DNA of 64,000 nt. Origin: Afipia sp. 1NLS2 (lineage in GTDB: Bacteria; Pseudomonadota; Alphaproteobacteria; Rhizobiales; Xanthobacteraceae). This document shows, piece after piece, positions 9,222-18,752 of the stretch. The translations under genes and the position numbers were made by a program. Within the stretch, counting starts at the first letter, position 1; each line of letters starts with the position of its first letter. The stretch lies in assembly GCF_000178995.1 (NCBI RefSeq), contig NZ_ADVZ01000003.1:124001-188000 (forward strand), given 5' to 3'. The notes beneath the pieces are model-generated. The model did no database searches. It was not told where the DNA came from and worked only from the letters and a program-made list of their open reading frames with translations.

Positions 9222-10517
9222 ATGCCGATCCGCCTTGACCACCGTAGCCCTGATTTCGCTGAGCGTTTTGCCGCCTTCCTGTCGATGAAACGCGAGGTAT
9301 CGCGGGATATCGATGCGGCCGCCCGCGCCATCGTCGATGATGTCGCCGCGCGAGGTGACACCGCTCTGATTGAGGCGACCGCGAAATATGATCGCCTGAC
9401 CCTGACGGCGGAGACGTTGCGGGTGAGCGCGGAGGAGATCGCGGCGGCGACCGCGGCCTGCGATCCCAAGACCGTCGATGCATTGGAGCTCGCGCGTGAC
9501 CGGATCGAGACCTATCACCGCCGCCAGTTACCGAAAGACGAACGCTTCACCGATGCGCTGGGCGTCGAACTCGGCTGGCGCTGGAGTGCGGTCGATGCGG
9601 CGGGACTTTATGTTCCCGGCGGCACGGCAGCCTATCCATCCTCGGTACTGATGAACGCCGTGCCCGCCAAGGTCGCGGGCGTCGCGCGCGTGGTGATGGT
9701 GGTGCCGTCGCCCGACGGCAAGCTCAACCCGCTGGTGCTCGCGGCGGCTTCGCTCGCCGGCATCACGGAAGTCTATCGTGTCGGCGGCGCGCAGGCGGTG
9801 GCGGCGCTCGCTTACGGCACCGCGACCATCAAGCCGGTGGCGAAGATCGTCGGCCCCGGCAATGCCTATGTGGCGGCGGCCAAGCGCATCGTGTTCGGCA
9901 AGGTCGGGATCGACATGATCGCGGGTCCCTCCGAAGTTCTGGTGATGGCGGACCATACCGGGAATGCTGACTGGATCGCGGCTGATCTGCTGGCGCAGGC
10001 CGAGCACGACGTCAACGCGCAGTCGATTCTCCTCACGGACGATGAAGAACTGGCGGCGAATGTCGAACGCTCCATCGAGTCGCAATTGTCGACATTGCCG
10101 CGCGCAGCCATAGCGCGCCCGTCGTGGAACGATTTCGGCGCCATCATTCTCGTGCAATCGATGGAGGAGGCGCTGCCGCTTGCGGATGCGATCGCGGCTG
10201 AGCATCTGGAAATCATGACGGCGGATTCGGAAGCCTTGGCCGCGCGCGTGCGCAACGCCGGCGCGATCTTCATCGGCCCCCATACGCCGGAAGCGATCGG
10301 CGATTATGTCGGCGGCTCCAATCATGTGTTGCCGACGGCGCGCTCGGCGCGGTTTTCCTCCGCGCTCGGTGTGCTCGATTTCATGAAGCGCACCTCGATC
10401 CTGAAGTGCGGTTCCGACCAGTTGCGTGCGCTCGGCCCCGCGGCGATGACGCTCGGCGTCGCGGAGGGATTGGACGCACATGCGCGCTCGGTCGGCCTGC
10501 GGCTGAATTTACGATGA
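9222..10517 (+). CDS. hisD: Histidinol dehydrogenase HisD
   Basis: HisD catalyses the last two steps of histidine synthesis, oxidising L-histidinol to histidine with two NAD+ and a Zn ion. The 431-residue length is normal. Family motifs are intact: the histidinol dehydrogenase signature region with [11 protein letters not shown] and [16 protein letters not shown], the Zn/catalytic AEHLEIM, and the C-terminal [17 protein letters not shown]. The stop TGA overlaps the ATG of the UPF0262 gene (ATGA), implying coupling. The start has only a weak ribosome-binding site. Confidence 0.97.
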   Translation: MPIRLDHRSPDFAERFAAFLSMKREVSRDIDAAARAIVDDVAARGDTALIEATAKYDRLTLTAETLRVSAEEIAAATAACDPKTVDALELARDRIETYHRRQLPKDERFTDALGVELGWRWSAVDAAGLYVPGGTAAYPSSVLMNAVPAKVAGVARVVMVVPSPDGKLNPLVLAAASLAGITEVYRVGGAQAVAALAYGTATIKPVAKIVGPGNAYVAAAKRIVFGKVGIDMIAGPSEVLVMADHTGNADWIAADLLAQAEHDVNAQSILLTDDEELAANVERSIESQLSTLPRAAIARPSWNDFGAIILVQSMEEALPLADAIAAEHLEIMTADSEALAARVRNAGAIFIGPHTPEAIGDYVGGSNHVLPTARSARFSSALGVLDFMKRTSILKCGSDQLRALGPAAMTLGVAEGLDAHARSVGLRLNLR

Positions 10518-11011
10518 GTAACGAGCCCGATCAGGACCACGATCCCGACAGCCGCATCATCGCGGTGACGCTGGACGAGGAGTCGATCGGGCGCTCCGGT
10601 CCCGACATCGAGCATGAGCGCGCCATCGCCATCTATGACCTGATCGAACAGAATTTCTTCGCGCCGCAGGGAACACCAAAAGGACCGTTCACGCTGCGCC
10701 TCGGCATCACCGGCAACCGCCTGATGTTCGATATCCGCAAGGAGAGCGGCGATCCGGTGATCGTGCACCTGATCTCGCTGACGCCGTTCCGCCGCATCGT
10801 GAAGGACTACTTCATGATCTGCGACAGCTACCATCAGGCCATCCGCACCGCAACGCCGGACAAGATCGAAGCGATCGATATGGGCCGCCGCGGCGTGCAC
10901 AACGAAGGCTCGAACACGCTGAAGGAGCGCCTGAACGGCAAGGTCGACATGGATTTCGAGACCGCGCGCCGCCTGTTCACCCTGCTGTGCGTGCTGCACT
11001 GGAAGGGCTGA
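10514..11011 (+). CDS. UPF0262 family protein
   Basis: A 165-residue protein of UPF0262, a family nearly confined to alphaproteobacteria and of unknown function. The ATG at 10514 overlaps the hisD stop in an ATGA arrangement and gives a protein of family length; the frame stays open upstream but that part only shadows hisD. Conserved stretches include [26 protein letters not shown] and the C-terminal [20 protein letters not shown]. It was once grouped under the name Atu0536-like; no enzymatic motif is seen. Confidence 0.92.
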   Translation: MSNEPDQDHDPDSRIIAVTLDEESIGRSGPDIEHERAIAIYDLIEQNFFAPQGTPKGPFTLRLGITGNRLMFDIRKESGDPVIVHLISLTPFRRIVKDYFMICDSYHQAIRTATPDKIEAIDMGRRGVHNEGSNTLKERLNGKVDMDFETARRLFTLLCVLHWKG

Positions 11012-11072
11012 GTATGGCCCGTTTCCGTCAATCCCGATTTTGCGATAGGGCGGCGCGCCCGGCGGATCTCGT

Positions 11073-11540
11073 ATGAACGAGGCGCCGCGTCGCCGCGCGC
11101 CCCAGGCCGTTCTGTTCATGTGCGGGCAGAACAGCGTGCGCTCGCCGATCGCGGCGGCGCTGCTGCGGCAGATCGGCCCGCGCGGGCTCTATGTGCAGTC
11201 GGCGGGGGTCACGCACGGGGAGCCCAATCCATTCGCGGTCGCGGTGATGGAAGAAATCGGGATCGACATCTCTGGTCACCGGCCCTGGACGGTGGACGAT
11301 CTGGAGAACTGGGAAGGGTTCAATTTCGATCTCATCATCACGCTTGCGCCGCAGGCACATCATCGCGCGCTGGAAATGACGGCGACGCTCGCGACCGATG
11401 TCGAATACTGGCCAACGCAGGACCCGGTCGGCACCGAAGGTCGCCGCGAATTGCAACTCGATGCCTACCGCGCCACCCGCGACGAACTGATGCGCAAGAT
11501 TCGCGCCCGGTTCGCTCCCCCGCCTGTCGCCAATGAATAG
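11073..11540 (+). CDS. Low-molecular-weight protein-tyrosine-phosphatase / ArsC-like
   Basis: A 155-residue cytosolic phosphatase of the LMW-PTP fold. The P-loop C(X)5RS is present (C17 to R23, in FMCGQNSVRSP), and a late Asp-Pro (QDPVG) fits the general-acid loop. The fold is shared by tyrosine phosphatases and thioredoxin-type arsenate reductases. The extra resolving Cys residues of a Bacillus-type ArsC are absent, so phosphatase activity is likelier. It sits between the UPF0262 gene and maf, its usual place in Rhizobiales, and is probably part of that operon. Confidence 0.85.
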   Translation: MNEAPRRRAPQAVLFMCGQNSVRSPIAAALLRQIGPRGLYVQSAGVTHGEPNPFAVAVMEEIGIDISGHRPWTVDDLENWEGFNFDLIITLAPQAHHRALEMTATLATDVEYWPTQDPVGTEGRRELQLDAYRATRDELMRKIRARFAPPPVANE

Positions 11541-11633
11541 AGTACCGGAGCTGTTCCCGGCGGTTTCTCCGGTTGTCGGCGGACAGCGGTTCCGATAGTT
11601 TCCGCGCACCCCACCCTGACCAGATCGCCCCTC

Positions 11634-12257
11634 ATGATTGGCCGTCCCAAATTCGTTCTTGCGTCCGGTTCGCCGCGCCGCCTCAGCCTGCTCAACCAGG
11701 CCGGCATTGAGCCCGATGCGCTGCGCCCTGCCGATGTCGATGAAACCCCCAAGCGGGGCGAACTGCCGCGCGTCTGCGCGACGCGGCTTGCGCGCGCCAA
11801 GGCGGACGCCGCATTGAAATCGGTGCAACTCGACGACGATCTGCGCGGCGCGTACATCCTCGCTGCCGATACCGTGGTCGCGGTCGGCCGCCGCATCCTG
11901 CCGAAGGCAGAACTGGTGGACGAGGCGGTGCAGTGCCTGCGATTGCTGTCCGGGCGCAACCATCGCGTCTACACCGCGATCTGTCTCGTGACGCCGAAGG
12001 AATCCTTCCGCCAGCGTCTGGTGGAGACGCGGGTGCGCTTCAAGCGCCTGACGGCCGAGGACATCCAGGCCTATATCGATTCCGGCGAATGGCGGGGCAA
12101 AGCAGGCGGCTATGCCGTGCAAGGCATTGCCGGCTCATTCGTGGTGAAGATGGTCGGCTCTTACACCAGTGTGGTCGGGCTCCCATTATATGAGTCCACG
12201 GCGTTGCTGGATGGCGAGGGCTTTCCGGTACGCGCAGGCTGGATCGACGCGAGTTAA
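11634..12257 (+). CDS. maf: Maf family nucleoside-triphosphate pyrophosphatase
   Basis: A 207-residue house-cleaning pyrophosphatase of the Maf/YhdE/YceF family, which hydrolyses non-canonical or modified nucleoside triphosphates to monophosphates in the cytoplasm. Family motifs are visible: the N-terminal [14 protein letters not shown], the middle [17 protein letters not shown] and KAGGYAVQG...[14 protein letters not shown]. The gene is followed two bases later by yacG, so the two are co-translated. The precise nucleotide preference cannot be read with certainty. Confidence 0.93.
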   Translation: MIGRPKFVLASGSPRRLSLLNQAGIEPDALRPADVDETPKRGELPRVCATRLARAKADAALKSVQLDDDLRGAYILAADTVVAVGRRILPKAELVDEAVQCLRLLSGRNHRVYTAICLVTPKESFRQRLVETRVRFKRLTAEDIQAYIDSGEWRGKAGGYAVQGIAGSFVVKMVGSYTSVVGLPLYESTALLDGEGFPVRAGWIDAS

Positions 12258-12259
12258 GC

Positions 12260-12460
12260 ATGGCGGCGCAAAAGCCCTGTCCGATCTGCGGCAAGCCTCC
12301 AACGGCGGCCTCGCGGCCGTTCTGTTCGGAGCGGTGCCGCGATGTCGACCTCAACCGCTGGCTGTCCGGTTCCTACGCGATTCCGGCGTCTGATACAGAG
12401 GCGGACGACGACGAAGAACTGTTGCCCCCGTCCGCGCCGGGCGCTCGCCGATCCTCTTGA
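12260..12460 (+). CDS. yacG: DNA gyrase inhibitor YacG
   Basis: A 66-residue zinc protein of the YacG family, which in E. coli binds GyrB and blocks gyrase. Four Cys ligands are present as C7-x2-C10 and C22-x3-C26, followed by the signature RDVDLNRWLSGSYAIP and an acidic tail. It starts two bases after the maf stop. This maf-yacG-tRNA-Phe order is common in Rhizobiales. Confidence 0.95.
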   Translation: MAAQKPCPICGKPPTAASRPFCSERCRDVDLNRWLSGSYAIPASDTEADDDEELLPPSAPGARRSS

Positions 12461-12590
12461 TTTTCTTCTATTATCGTACGCCTCAAGGAATGCCCGGGGA
12501 GGGGTAAAACTGGCCCCGCGTGGCTGGACATGACGCGCCAGCCTCTCTATAAACCGGCGCGCTCCCCTTGGATTTTGTCCCGGGAGCAAT

Positions 12591-12666
12591 GCCCAGGTAG
12601 CTCAGTTGGTAGAGCATGCGACTGAAAATCGCAGTGTCGGTGGTTCGATCCCGCCCCTGGGCACCA
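12591..12666 (+). tRNA. tRNA-Phe (anticodon GAA)
   Basis: A full cloverleaf is present: acceptor GCCCAGG paired with CCTGGGC, D-arm with AGCTCAGTTGGTAGAGC, anticodon stem around CTGAAAA with anticodon GAA, T-arm with GGTTCGATCC and encoded ACCA. It follows yacG, its normal place, and directly precedes the accessory metal-efflux genes. Confidence 0.97.
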
Positions 12667-12753
12667 TTTTCCCGATAAACGCCAAATGGTTGTTGAATTT
12701 TTCACACCAGTTTAGTGGCTGGCGCAGTCTCTCGGGGCGTGCGAAAATGGGCC

Positions 12754-13116
12754 ATGGGTCCAAGAAAGATCTTTAACTGGCTGATTGCTGTCTTCGTTGT
12801 GGCAGGGCTTCTTGTGGCGCCCTTGTCGGTGCCGGTGATGGCCGCGACGCAGTCGACGGCGGTTGCCGACAACATGCAGTCGATGGCGGATGATATGCCG
12901 TGCTGCCCTGGTCAGCACGACCAGAAGTCCAAGGACTGCGGATCCTGTCCCTTCGTCGCGCTCTGTATGCTGACGATCCCGCTGCCGAGTCCGGACGGCG
13001 TCGGTGTGCTGGTGGATCGCACATTTTCACGTAACGTCTTCGCTCTGCCTGACGATTTGCTGATCGACGGTCTCGCTCAGCCACCCCCCGACCATCCACC
13101 TCGAATCATCGTCTGA
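12754..13116 (+). CDS. Small exported Met/Cys/His-containing protein of the copper operon
   Basis: A 120-residue protein with an N-terminal hydrophobic signal (about residues 8-28, ending near VMAAT). A short metal-binding-like stretch follows: MQSMADDMPCCPG-H, then CGSC and C. This make-up resembles small periplasmic or membrane proteins that precede cus/cop efflux genes (DUF2946-like), but the family is not certain. The ATG at 12754 was chosen because the longer frame overlaps polar sequence without a signal. It is the first gene after tRNA-Phe and heads the row leading to cusBA, so a role in copper/silver handling is inferred. Confidence 0.6.
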   Translation: MGPRKIFNWLIAVFVVAGLLVAPLSVPVMAATQSTAVADNMQSMADDMPCCPGQHDQKSKDCGSCPFVALCMLTIPLPSPDGVGVLVDRTFSRNVFALPDDLLIDGLAQPPPDHPPRIIV

Positions 13117-13217
13117 CCGGCGCTCCAGCGCCGGAGCGTTGACGCTCGGCCTCGTTGAGGACGCGCGTCGTATCGGGTCGCTTCGGCGGCTCATCAGACG
13201 TTTCGAGGATAAACATC

Positions 13218-13625
13218 ATGAAGACTAGTTTTGTTGCGCGCTTGCTTTTTGCCGCGCTGGTTGGCCTTCTCATCATGAGCACGCCGAAGGCTGCTCTCGC
13301 TGACATCAATGACTACGAATTCCAGCTCATCGAGCCGACGATTCAAGCCGGTGCCGACAGGATCGTCACGGTCCGGTTGCTCAACAAGAAAACGGGCAAG
13401 CCGGTCTCGGATGCCGTCATTTTTGCGTCACGGCTCGATATGGCACCCGACGGCATGCAAGAGATGGTCACCAAGGTGGTGCCCATGCCGGGGACCGAGC
13501 CGGGCAGCTATCGCTTCAAGGCGAACTTCAGCATGGCCGGACGGTGGCAGTTATCGCTTCGCGCCCGGGTGCAAGGCGAGACCGGTACCGTCGAAAGCAA
13601 ACTCGTCGTCACGGCACAGAAATGA
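13218..13625 (+). CDS. FixH/YtkA-like exported protein
   Basis: A 135-residue protein with a signal peptide (about residues 1-28) and an immunoglobulin-like beta domain of the FixH/YtkA type. It shows the usual GADRIVTVRLLNKKTGKPVSDA and a second half with PGSYRFKANFSMAGRWQLSL. GAGGAT lies about nine bases upstream of the ATG. Related proteins occur in cbb3 oxidase assembly (FixH) and next to copper-resistance genes. The stop codon overlaps the cusB start (ATGA), placing it firmly in the metal-efflux operon; a periplasmic copper-delivery role is inferred. Confidence 0.75.
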   Translation: MKTSFVARLLFAALVGLLIMSTPKAALADINDYEFQLIEPTIQAGADRIVTVRLLNKKTGKPVSDAVIFASRLDMAPDGMQEMVTKVVPMPGTEPGSYRFKANFSMAGRWQLSLRARVQGETGTVESKLVVTAQK

Positions 13626-15067
13626 GCCGCGCCATAGCCTTGGGCGCGGCCGCTGCGATTTGCGCGGCGGCCGGCGTCACCTTTTTCATGGGAGGAATCC
13701 CGCTTGTGAAACCACAGGCCGACACTCTGGCGCCGCCGGCAACGGCCGCCGAAGGCAGCGCGGCCGTTTACTATCAGGACCCGGACGGAAAGCCGTTCTA
13801 CTCGCTTACGCCGAAGAAGACGCCGGATGGACGCGATTGGCGTCCTGTACCAGAGAGCGCCGACGTTGGCTTCGACGCCCCCGAAGACCCCGCCACAAAG
13901 GCCGGAGTCGCGGAAGCGAATGCCGGCCGGAAGATCAAATACTACCGGAATCCGATGGGCCTGCCGGATACGTCACCCGTGCCGAAGAAGGACTCGATGG
14001 GGATGGATTACATCCCAGTCTACGAAGGCGATGACAGTGACGACGGCTCGGTAAAGCTCTCGCCGGGAAAGATTCAGCGAACAGGTGTCAAATCCGAACC
14101 CGTCGTGAGGCAACTCGTGACATCTCTTATCCGTGCGCCGGGGACTGTTCAGGAAGACGAAAGGCGTGTCTCAGTAGTCACGCTGCGTTTCGAAGGATTT
14201 ATCGAGAGCGTCGCAAACGTCACGACGGGTGATCATGTTCACAAAGGGCAACCGCTGATGAACGTTTATAGCCCGGGGTTGTCGAGCGCCGCTGCCGAAT
14301 ATCTGACTGCGCTCGCAGCGGGCGCCACCGGAAGGGATCTTAAGGGCGCGCGCCGCAGGTTGGAAAATCTGGCCACGCCGGAGCCCGCCATCAAGGAGCT
14401 TGAACGCACCCGGGAAATTTCACTTTCAGTTCCCTGGCTCGCTCCGCAAGACGGAGAGATTCTTGAGCGTAAGGCCGTACCTGGGATGCGTGCGGCGCCC
14501 GGTGATGTGCTGTTCAGGATTGCCGACCATCGGCTTGTCTGGGTGATCATCGATGTTGCGGAGCGCGATCTCGCACAGATTGCCGTTGGGACGAAGGTTG
14601 CCATCAGACCCCGTGCGTTTCCAGGGCGGACTTTCAGCGGTACCGTGGCGCTGATCTATCCGCATCTCAACGCGGCGACGCGCACCGCGCAGATCCGGGT
14701 CGAAGTGCCAAATCCCGACGAACAGTTGCGGCCCGAGATGTACGTCGATGCCGAGATCGAGGTCAGCACGCCGGGGCCAGTCTTGGCGGTGCCCGAGAGT
14801 GCCGTGCTCGACAGTGGAAGCCGTCAGGTGGTTCTGATCGATAAGGGGGAGGGGCGTTTCGAACCACGCGAAGTGAAGCTCGGCCGTCGAGGTGGAGACC
14901 TCATTGAGGTGACCCAAGGTGTGTCGGAGGGAGAGCGTGTCGTCACCTCGGCCAACTTCCTGATCGATGCCGAGAGCAATTTGAAGGCCGCCTTGAAAGG
15001 ATTTTCCGAAGCAAGCGGCGAACAATCGGCCAAGCCGGTGATGGACGGCATGGAGGCGCATCCATGA
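13622..15067 (+). CDS. cusB: Cu/Ag efflux RND periplasmic adaptor CusB
   Basis: A 481-residue periplasmic adaptor of a heavy-metal RND pump, anchored by an N-terminal segment (about residues 5-24). Residues 105-133 form the heavy-metal-binding motif with Met112, Met126 and Met128, spaced much like the metal-binding Met triad of E. coli CusB. A degenerate copy of the same 28-residue unit lies at 49-76 with all three Met replaced. The usual lipoyl, helical hairpin and beta-barrel domains follow (VTTGDHVHKGQPL, VPGMRAAPGDVLF, LAVPESAVLDSG). It overlaps the FixH-like gene upstream and cusA downstream by four bases each. Confidence 0.9.
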   Translation: MSRAIALGAAAAICAAAGVTFFMGGIPLVKPQADTLAPPATAAEGSAAVYYQDPDGKPFYSLTPKKTPDGRDWRPVPESADVGFDAPEDPATKAGVAEANAGRKIKYYRNPMGLPDTSPVPKKDSMGMDYIPVYEGDDSDDGSVKLSPGKIQRTGVKSEPVVRQLVTSLIRAPGTVQEDERRVSVVTLRFEGFIESVANVTTGDHVHKGQPLMNVYSPGLSSAAAEYLTALAAGATGRDLKGARRRLENLATPEPAIKELERTREISLSVPWLAPQDGEILERKAVPGMRAAPGDVLFRIADHRLVWVIIDVAERDLAQIAVGTKVAIRPRAFPGRTFSGTVALIYPHLNAATRTAQIRVEVPNPDEQLRPEMYVDAEIEVSTPGPVLAVPESAVLDSGSRQVVLIDKGEGRFEPREVKLGRRGGDLIEVTQGVSEGERVVTSANFLIDAESNLKAALKGFSEASGEQSAKPVMDGMEAHP

Positions 15068-18000
15068 TTGCGCGCCTCATCGCCTGGTCGGCACGCAACC
15101 TGCTGCTGGTGCTGTTCGGCACCGGCTTTGCGGCTGCTGCCGGAATCTACGCTCTAGCTCATCTGCCGCTGGACGCCATTCCTGACCTCTCCGATACGCA
15201 GGTCATTGTCTACACGGAGTATCCGGGGCAGGCCCCGCAAGTGGTTGAAGATCAGGTGACCTATCCGCTCGCCACGGCGATGCTCACCGTGCCGAAATCC
15301 AAGGTTGTGCGCGGCTTCTCTTTCTTCGGTGTTTCCTTCGTTTATGTGATTTTCGAGGACGGCACCGATATTTACTGGGCACGCTCGCGCGTTCTTGAAT
15401 TCCTCAATGGCGCCGCGTCGCGCCTGCCAGCGGGTGTGACACCGGCCATCGGTCCGGACGCTACCGGCGTCGGCTGGGTTTATCAGTACGCCGTCACGTC
15501 CAAAGAGCTGAATCTGGCCCAGACACGGACCATTCAGGATTGGAATCTGAAATTCGCATTGGCAAAGGCCGAAGGGGTCGCCGAAGTCGCGAGCGTTGGC
15601 GGCTTCGTCAAGCAATACAATGTTGTGCTCGATCCTCAGCGTATGCGCGATCTTGGCATCAGCATTCAGAAGGTTCGAGACGCGATCCGGGCCAGCAATG
15701 CCGATGTCGGCGGGCGCACGGTCGAACTGTCAGAGTTCGAATACGTGATTCGAGGCAGAGGATATCTAAAAAGCATCGACGATCTCGGTGACATCGTCCT
15801 CAAGACGGATAAGGGGACGCCCGTATTACTGAAGAATGTTGCCAGGGTCGAACTGGGGCCGGACGAGCGTCGCGGCATTACCGAGTTAAACGGTGAGGGC
15901 GAGGTCGCAAGCGGCATCGTTCTGCAACGCTTTGGGATGAATGCGCTCGATGTTATCGAGAATGTCAAAAAGCGTTTCAAGGAGATTGCGACCAGCCTGC
16001 CTAAATCAGTCGAGATCGTACCGGTCTATGATCGATCGAATCTGATCTATGCGGCCATCGCCACCCTCAAGCATACGCTGATGGAAGAAAGCCTCGTCGT
16101 GGCGTTGGTGTGCATCGTGTTCCTGTTGCACGTTCGCAGCGCTCTGGTTGCTATCGTGATGTTGCCGGTCGGTGTGCTGATGGCCTTCGGGGCGATGAAG
16201 CTGCTGGGCATCGGGTCGAACATCATGAGTCTCGGCGGCATCGCCATTGCCATAGGAGCCATGGTGGATGCTGCCATCGTCATGATCGAGAATGCCCACA
16301 AACATCTCGAACGTGCGGAGCCGGGAAAACCGCGGGTTGCCATTCTAATTGATGCAGCCTCCGAAGTCGGCCCGGCGCTGTTCTTCAGCCTTCTGATCAT
16401 CACCGTGTCCTTCATGCCGATTTTCACATTGGAATCGCAGGAGGGGCGTCTCTTCGGCCCGCTCGCCTTCACCAAGACCTTCGCGATGGCGGCGGCCGCG
16501 TTGCTGTCCGTCACGCTGGTGCCGGCGCTCATGGTGCTTTTCGTTCGCGGGCGGATTATTTCCGAGCACAAGAACCCGATCAACCGCTTCCTGATCTGGG
16601 TTTATCGTCCCATCATCAATGCCGTACTGCGTGCAAAAGCCTTCGTTGTTCTGCTGGCACTCGCCGTTCTCGTGGTGACAATCTGGCCTGCGCGTCAGCT
16701 TGGCACAGAGTTCATGCCGAACCTCAATGAGGGCACGCTGCTTTATATGCCCACGACGCTGCCCGGTATTTCGGTCACCAAGGCCGCTGAGTTGATGCAG
16801 ACGCAGGATCGGATCATCAAGTCGTTTTCGGAAGTTGCATCGGTCTTCGGCAAGGCGGGCCGCGCCTCCACCTCGACGGACCCCGCACCGACCGAGATGT
16901 TCGAGACTATCATCAACCTCAAGCCGAAGGAGCAGTGGCGGCCAGGCCTCACGATTGATGGGCTGATCGCCGAAATGGACAAGGCACTACAATTTCCGGG
17001 CGTGTCGAATGCCTGGACGATGCCGATCAAGGCGCGCATCGACATGCTCTCGACCGGCATCCGAACGCCCGTCGGTGTCAAGGTGATCGGCACCGACCTT
17101 GCCGAGATCGATAGGCTCGCCAAGCAGATCGAGCAGGTATTGCGGGCGGTGCCTGGAACATCATCCGCATATGCCGAGCGCAGTCTCGGTGGTTACTATC
17201 TGGAAATTACGCCCGATCGTGCAGCGCTCACGCGCTATGGGATTCTGATGCAGGATGTCCAGGACACGATTGCAATGGCCCTTGGAGGGCAGGCAATCAC
17301 GACGATGATTGAAGGCCGCGAGCGATTCACGGTCAACATGCGTTATCCGCGCGATTTGCGGGATAATCCAAAAAAGATCGCAAGTGATGTCCTCGTGCCT
17401 ATGCCGGCTGGTGGGACTGTCCCGCTCGGAGAGGTTGCCACGGTCCAGCTCACGCGTGGTCCAAGCATGATCCGCACGGAGAATGCCCAGCTTGCGACCT
17501 ATATCTACGTCGATATCCGCGACCGCGATCTTGGTGGCTACGTCGCAGATGCACGACATGCAGTTCAGGCCAGCGTTCAGTTTCCGCCGGGCTACTATGC
17601 AATTTGGAGCGGCCAGTACGAGTATCTGGAACGGGCAACAGCCCGGCTGAAGATTGTCGTGCCTGCGACGCTCCTGATCATCTTTCTGCTGCTCTACCTT
17701 AATTTCAGGTCGGTCACGGACACGATGATCGTCATGCTCTCGCTGCCGTTCTCGCTGGTGGGCGGGCTCTGGCTCATGTGGTGGTTGGGGTTCAATCTTT
17801 CAGTCGCTGTCGCCGTGGGCTTCATCGCACTCGCCGGCGTCGCTGCCGAGACCGGCGTTGTGATGCTGATCTACCTTAATCATGCGCTTGCGGAGATGAG
17901 AGTGCGCTGTGCCTCCGAAGGGCGGGCTTTAAACCTGATCGATTTACGCGAGGCAATCATGGAAGGCGCGGTCGAGCGCGTCCGGCCGAAGATGATGACG

Positions 18001-18189
18001 GTGGTGGCCATCATGGCGGGACTGCTGCCGATCATGTGGAGCACTGGCACCGGCTCGGAAATCATGCAGCGGATCGCCGTGCCGATGATCGGCGGCATGA
18101 TTTCATCGACGCTCCTCACGCTGATCGTCATCCCGGCCATTTTCGGATTGGCCAAGGGTTTCAGATTGCCGCCCGGTCACTCTGTGTGA
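15064..18189 (+). CDS. cusA: Cu/Ag efflux RND transporter CusA
   Basis: A 1041-residue inner-membrane proton-driven pump of the heavy-metal-efflux RND class. Text close to CusA is seen in TM4 (GGIAIAIGAMVDAAIVMIEN), the pore domain (RIDMLSTGIRTPVGVKV, holding the first Met of the Met-cluster) and near the end (RVRPKMMTVVAIMAGLLPI). These favour monovalent Cu/Ag over Zn/Co/Ni (CzcA). The length is normal and no frameshift is seen. The start overlaps the cusB stop (ATGA). No outer-membrane channel (cusC) and no regulator gene lie next to it. Confidence 0.93.
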   Translation: MIARLIAWSARNLLLVLFGTGFAAAAGIYALAHLPLDAIPDLSDTQVIVYTEYPGQAPQVVEDQVTYPLATAMLTVPKSKVVRGFSFFGVSFVYVIFEDGTDIYWARSRVLEFLNGAASRLPAGVTPAIGPDATGVGWVYQYAVTSKELNLAQTRTIQDWNLKFALAKAEGVAEVASVGGFVKQYNVVLDPQRMRDLGISIQKVRDAIRASNADVGGRTVELSEFEYVIRGRGYLKSIDDLGDIVLKTDKGTPVLLKNVARVELGPDERRGITELNGEGEVASGIVLQRFGMNALDVIENVKKRFKEIATSLPKSVEIVPVYDRSNLIYAAIATLKHTLMEESLVVALVCIVFLLHVRSALVAIVMLPVGVLMAFGAMKLLGIGSNIMSLGGIAIAIGAMVDAAIVMIENAHKHLERAEPGKPRVAILIDAASEVGPALFFSLLIITVSFMPIFTLESQEGRLFGPLAFTKTFAMAAAALLSVTLVPALMVLFVRGRIISEHKNPINRFLIWVYRPIINAVLRAKAFVVLLALAVLVVTIWPARQLGTEFMPNLNEGTLLYMPTTLPGISVTKAAELMQTQDRIIKSFSEVASVFGKAGRASTSTDPAPTEMFETIINLKPKEQWRPGLTIDGLIAEMDKALQFPGVSNAWTMPIKARIDMLSTGIRTPVGVKVIGTDLAEIDRLAKQIEQVLRAVPGTSSAYAERSLGGYYLEITPDRAALTRYGILMQDVQDTIAMALGGQAITTMIEGRERFTVNMRYPRDLRDNPKKIASDVLVPMPAGGTVPLGEVATVQLTRGPSMIRTENAQLATYIYVDIRDRDLGGYVADARHAVQASVQFPPGYYAIWSGQYEYLERATARLKIVVPATLLIIFLLLYLNFRSVTDTMIVMLSLPFSLVGGLWLMWWLGFNLSVAVAVGFIALAGVAAETGVVMLIYLNHALAEMRVRCASEGRALNLIDLREAIMEGAVERVRPKMMTVVAIMAGLLPIMWSTGTGSEIMQRIAVPMIGGMISSTLLTLIVIPAIFGLAKGFRLPPGHSV

Positions 18190-18400
18190 GGGAGCGCTGA
18201 GAGGACTCATGGAAAGCGATGAGCATCTCTAATTTATAGCTATTCTAAGGAGCTGCCGACTGCGAAGTCATTCATTTGCAGGGGTATTGAACGCCCTCAT
18301 CGTTGCTGGGACTGCGTGTCGCAGCCTGACCAGCAGAGCGCCTGTCCGATTTCGCGCTAGAACAAAATCCAGACTCTCGTGCAGAACTCGTTGTGGCAAA

Positions 18401-18415
18401 CAATTCCTCGAATTG
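18401..18415. promoter_or_regulatory. Palindrome upstream of the PepSY gene
   Basis: A perfect inverted repeat, CAATTC-CTC-GAATTG, lies about 20 bases before the start of the PepSY-like gene. Its position just ahead of the ribosome-binding site suits a repressor operator; no regulator is identified. Confidence 0.3.
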
Positions 18416-18433
18416 AATCATGGAGACGTAATT

Positions 18434-18712
18434 ATGAAGATCGCAATGCCCTTGGCTTTGGCCGCTGGCTTTTCACTGGCTTTGGGTGGAGCTTGTCTCG
18501 CCGATGGATTTAAAGATTGCACAAAGCTCGAAAAGGCGAAGTGGAAGCCTGCCAGCGAAGCGGAGGCGAAGGCAAGCGCCGCCGGATACGAGGTGCGCCG
18601 TTCCAAGGTGGAAGGTACGTGTTACGAAGTTTACGGCGTAAAAGATGGAAAGCTGTTCGAGCTGTTTTACAGCCCTGAAGACCTTACTCTAAAACACACT
18701 ATCAAAAAATAA
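18434..18712 (+). CDS. Exported PepSY-like small protein
   Basis: A 92-residue protein with an N-terminal signal (about residues 1-23) and a single PepSY-type domain: AEAKASAAGYEVRRSKVEGTCYEVYGVKDGKL. Cys29 and Cys57 may form a disulfide. GGAGAC lies eight bases before the ATG at 18434; an in-frame start at 18287 would put the signal deep inside, so it was rejected. It is followed 40 bases later by a cytochrome b gene. PepSY plus di-haem cytochrome b is a recurrent pair in proteobacteria, probably a periplasm-facing redox unit. Confidence 0.75.
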   Translation: MKIAMPLALAAGFSLALGGACLADGFKDCTKLEKAKWKPASEAEAKASAAGYEVRRSKVEGTCYEVYGVKDGKLFELFYSPEDLTLKHTIKK

Positions 18713-18752
18713 GAGCCGTCCGTCGGCGGCGGACAGGCTAGCTAGCGATTGT

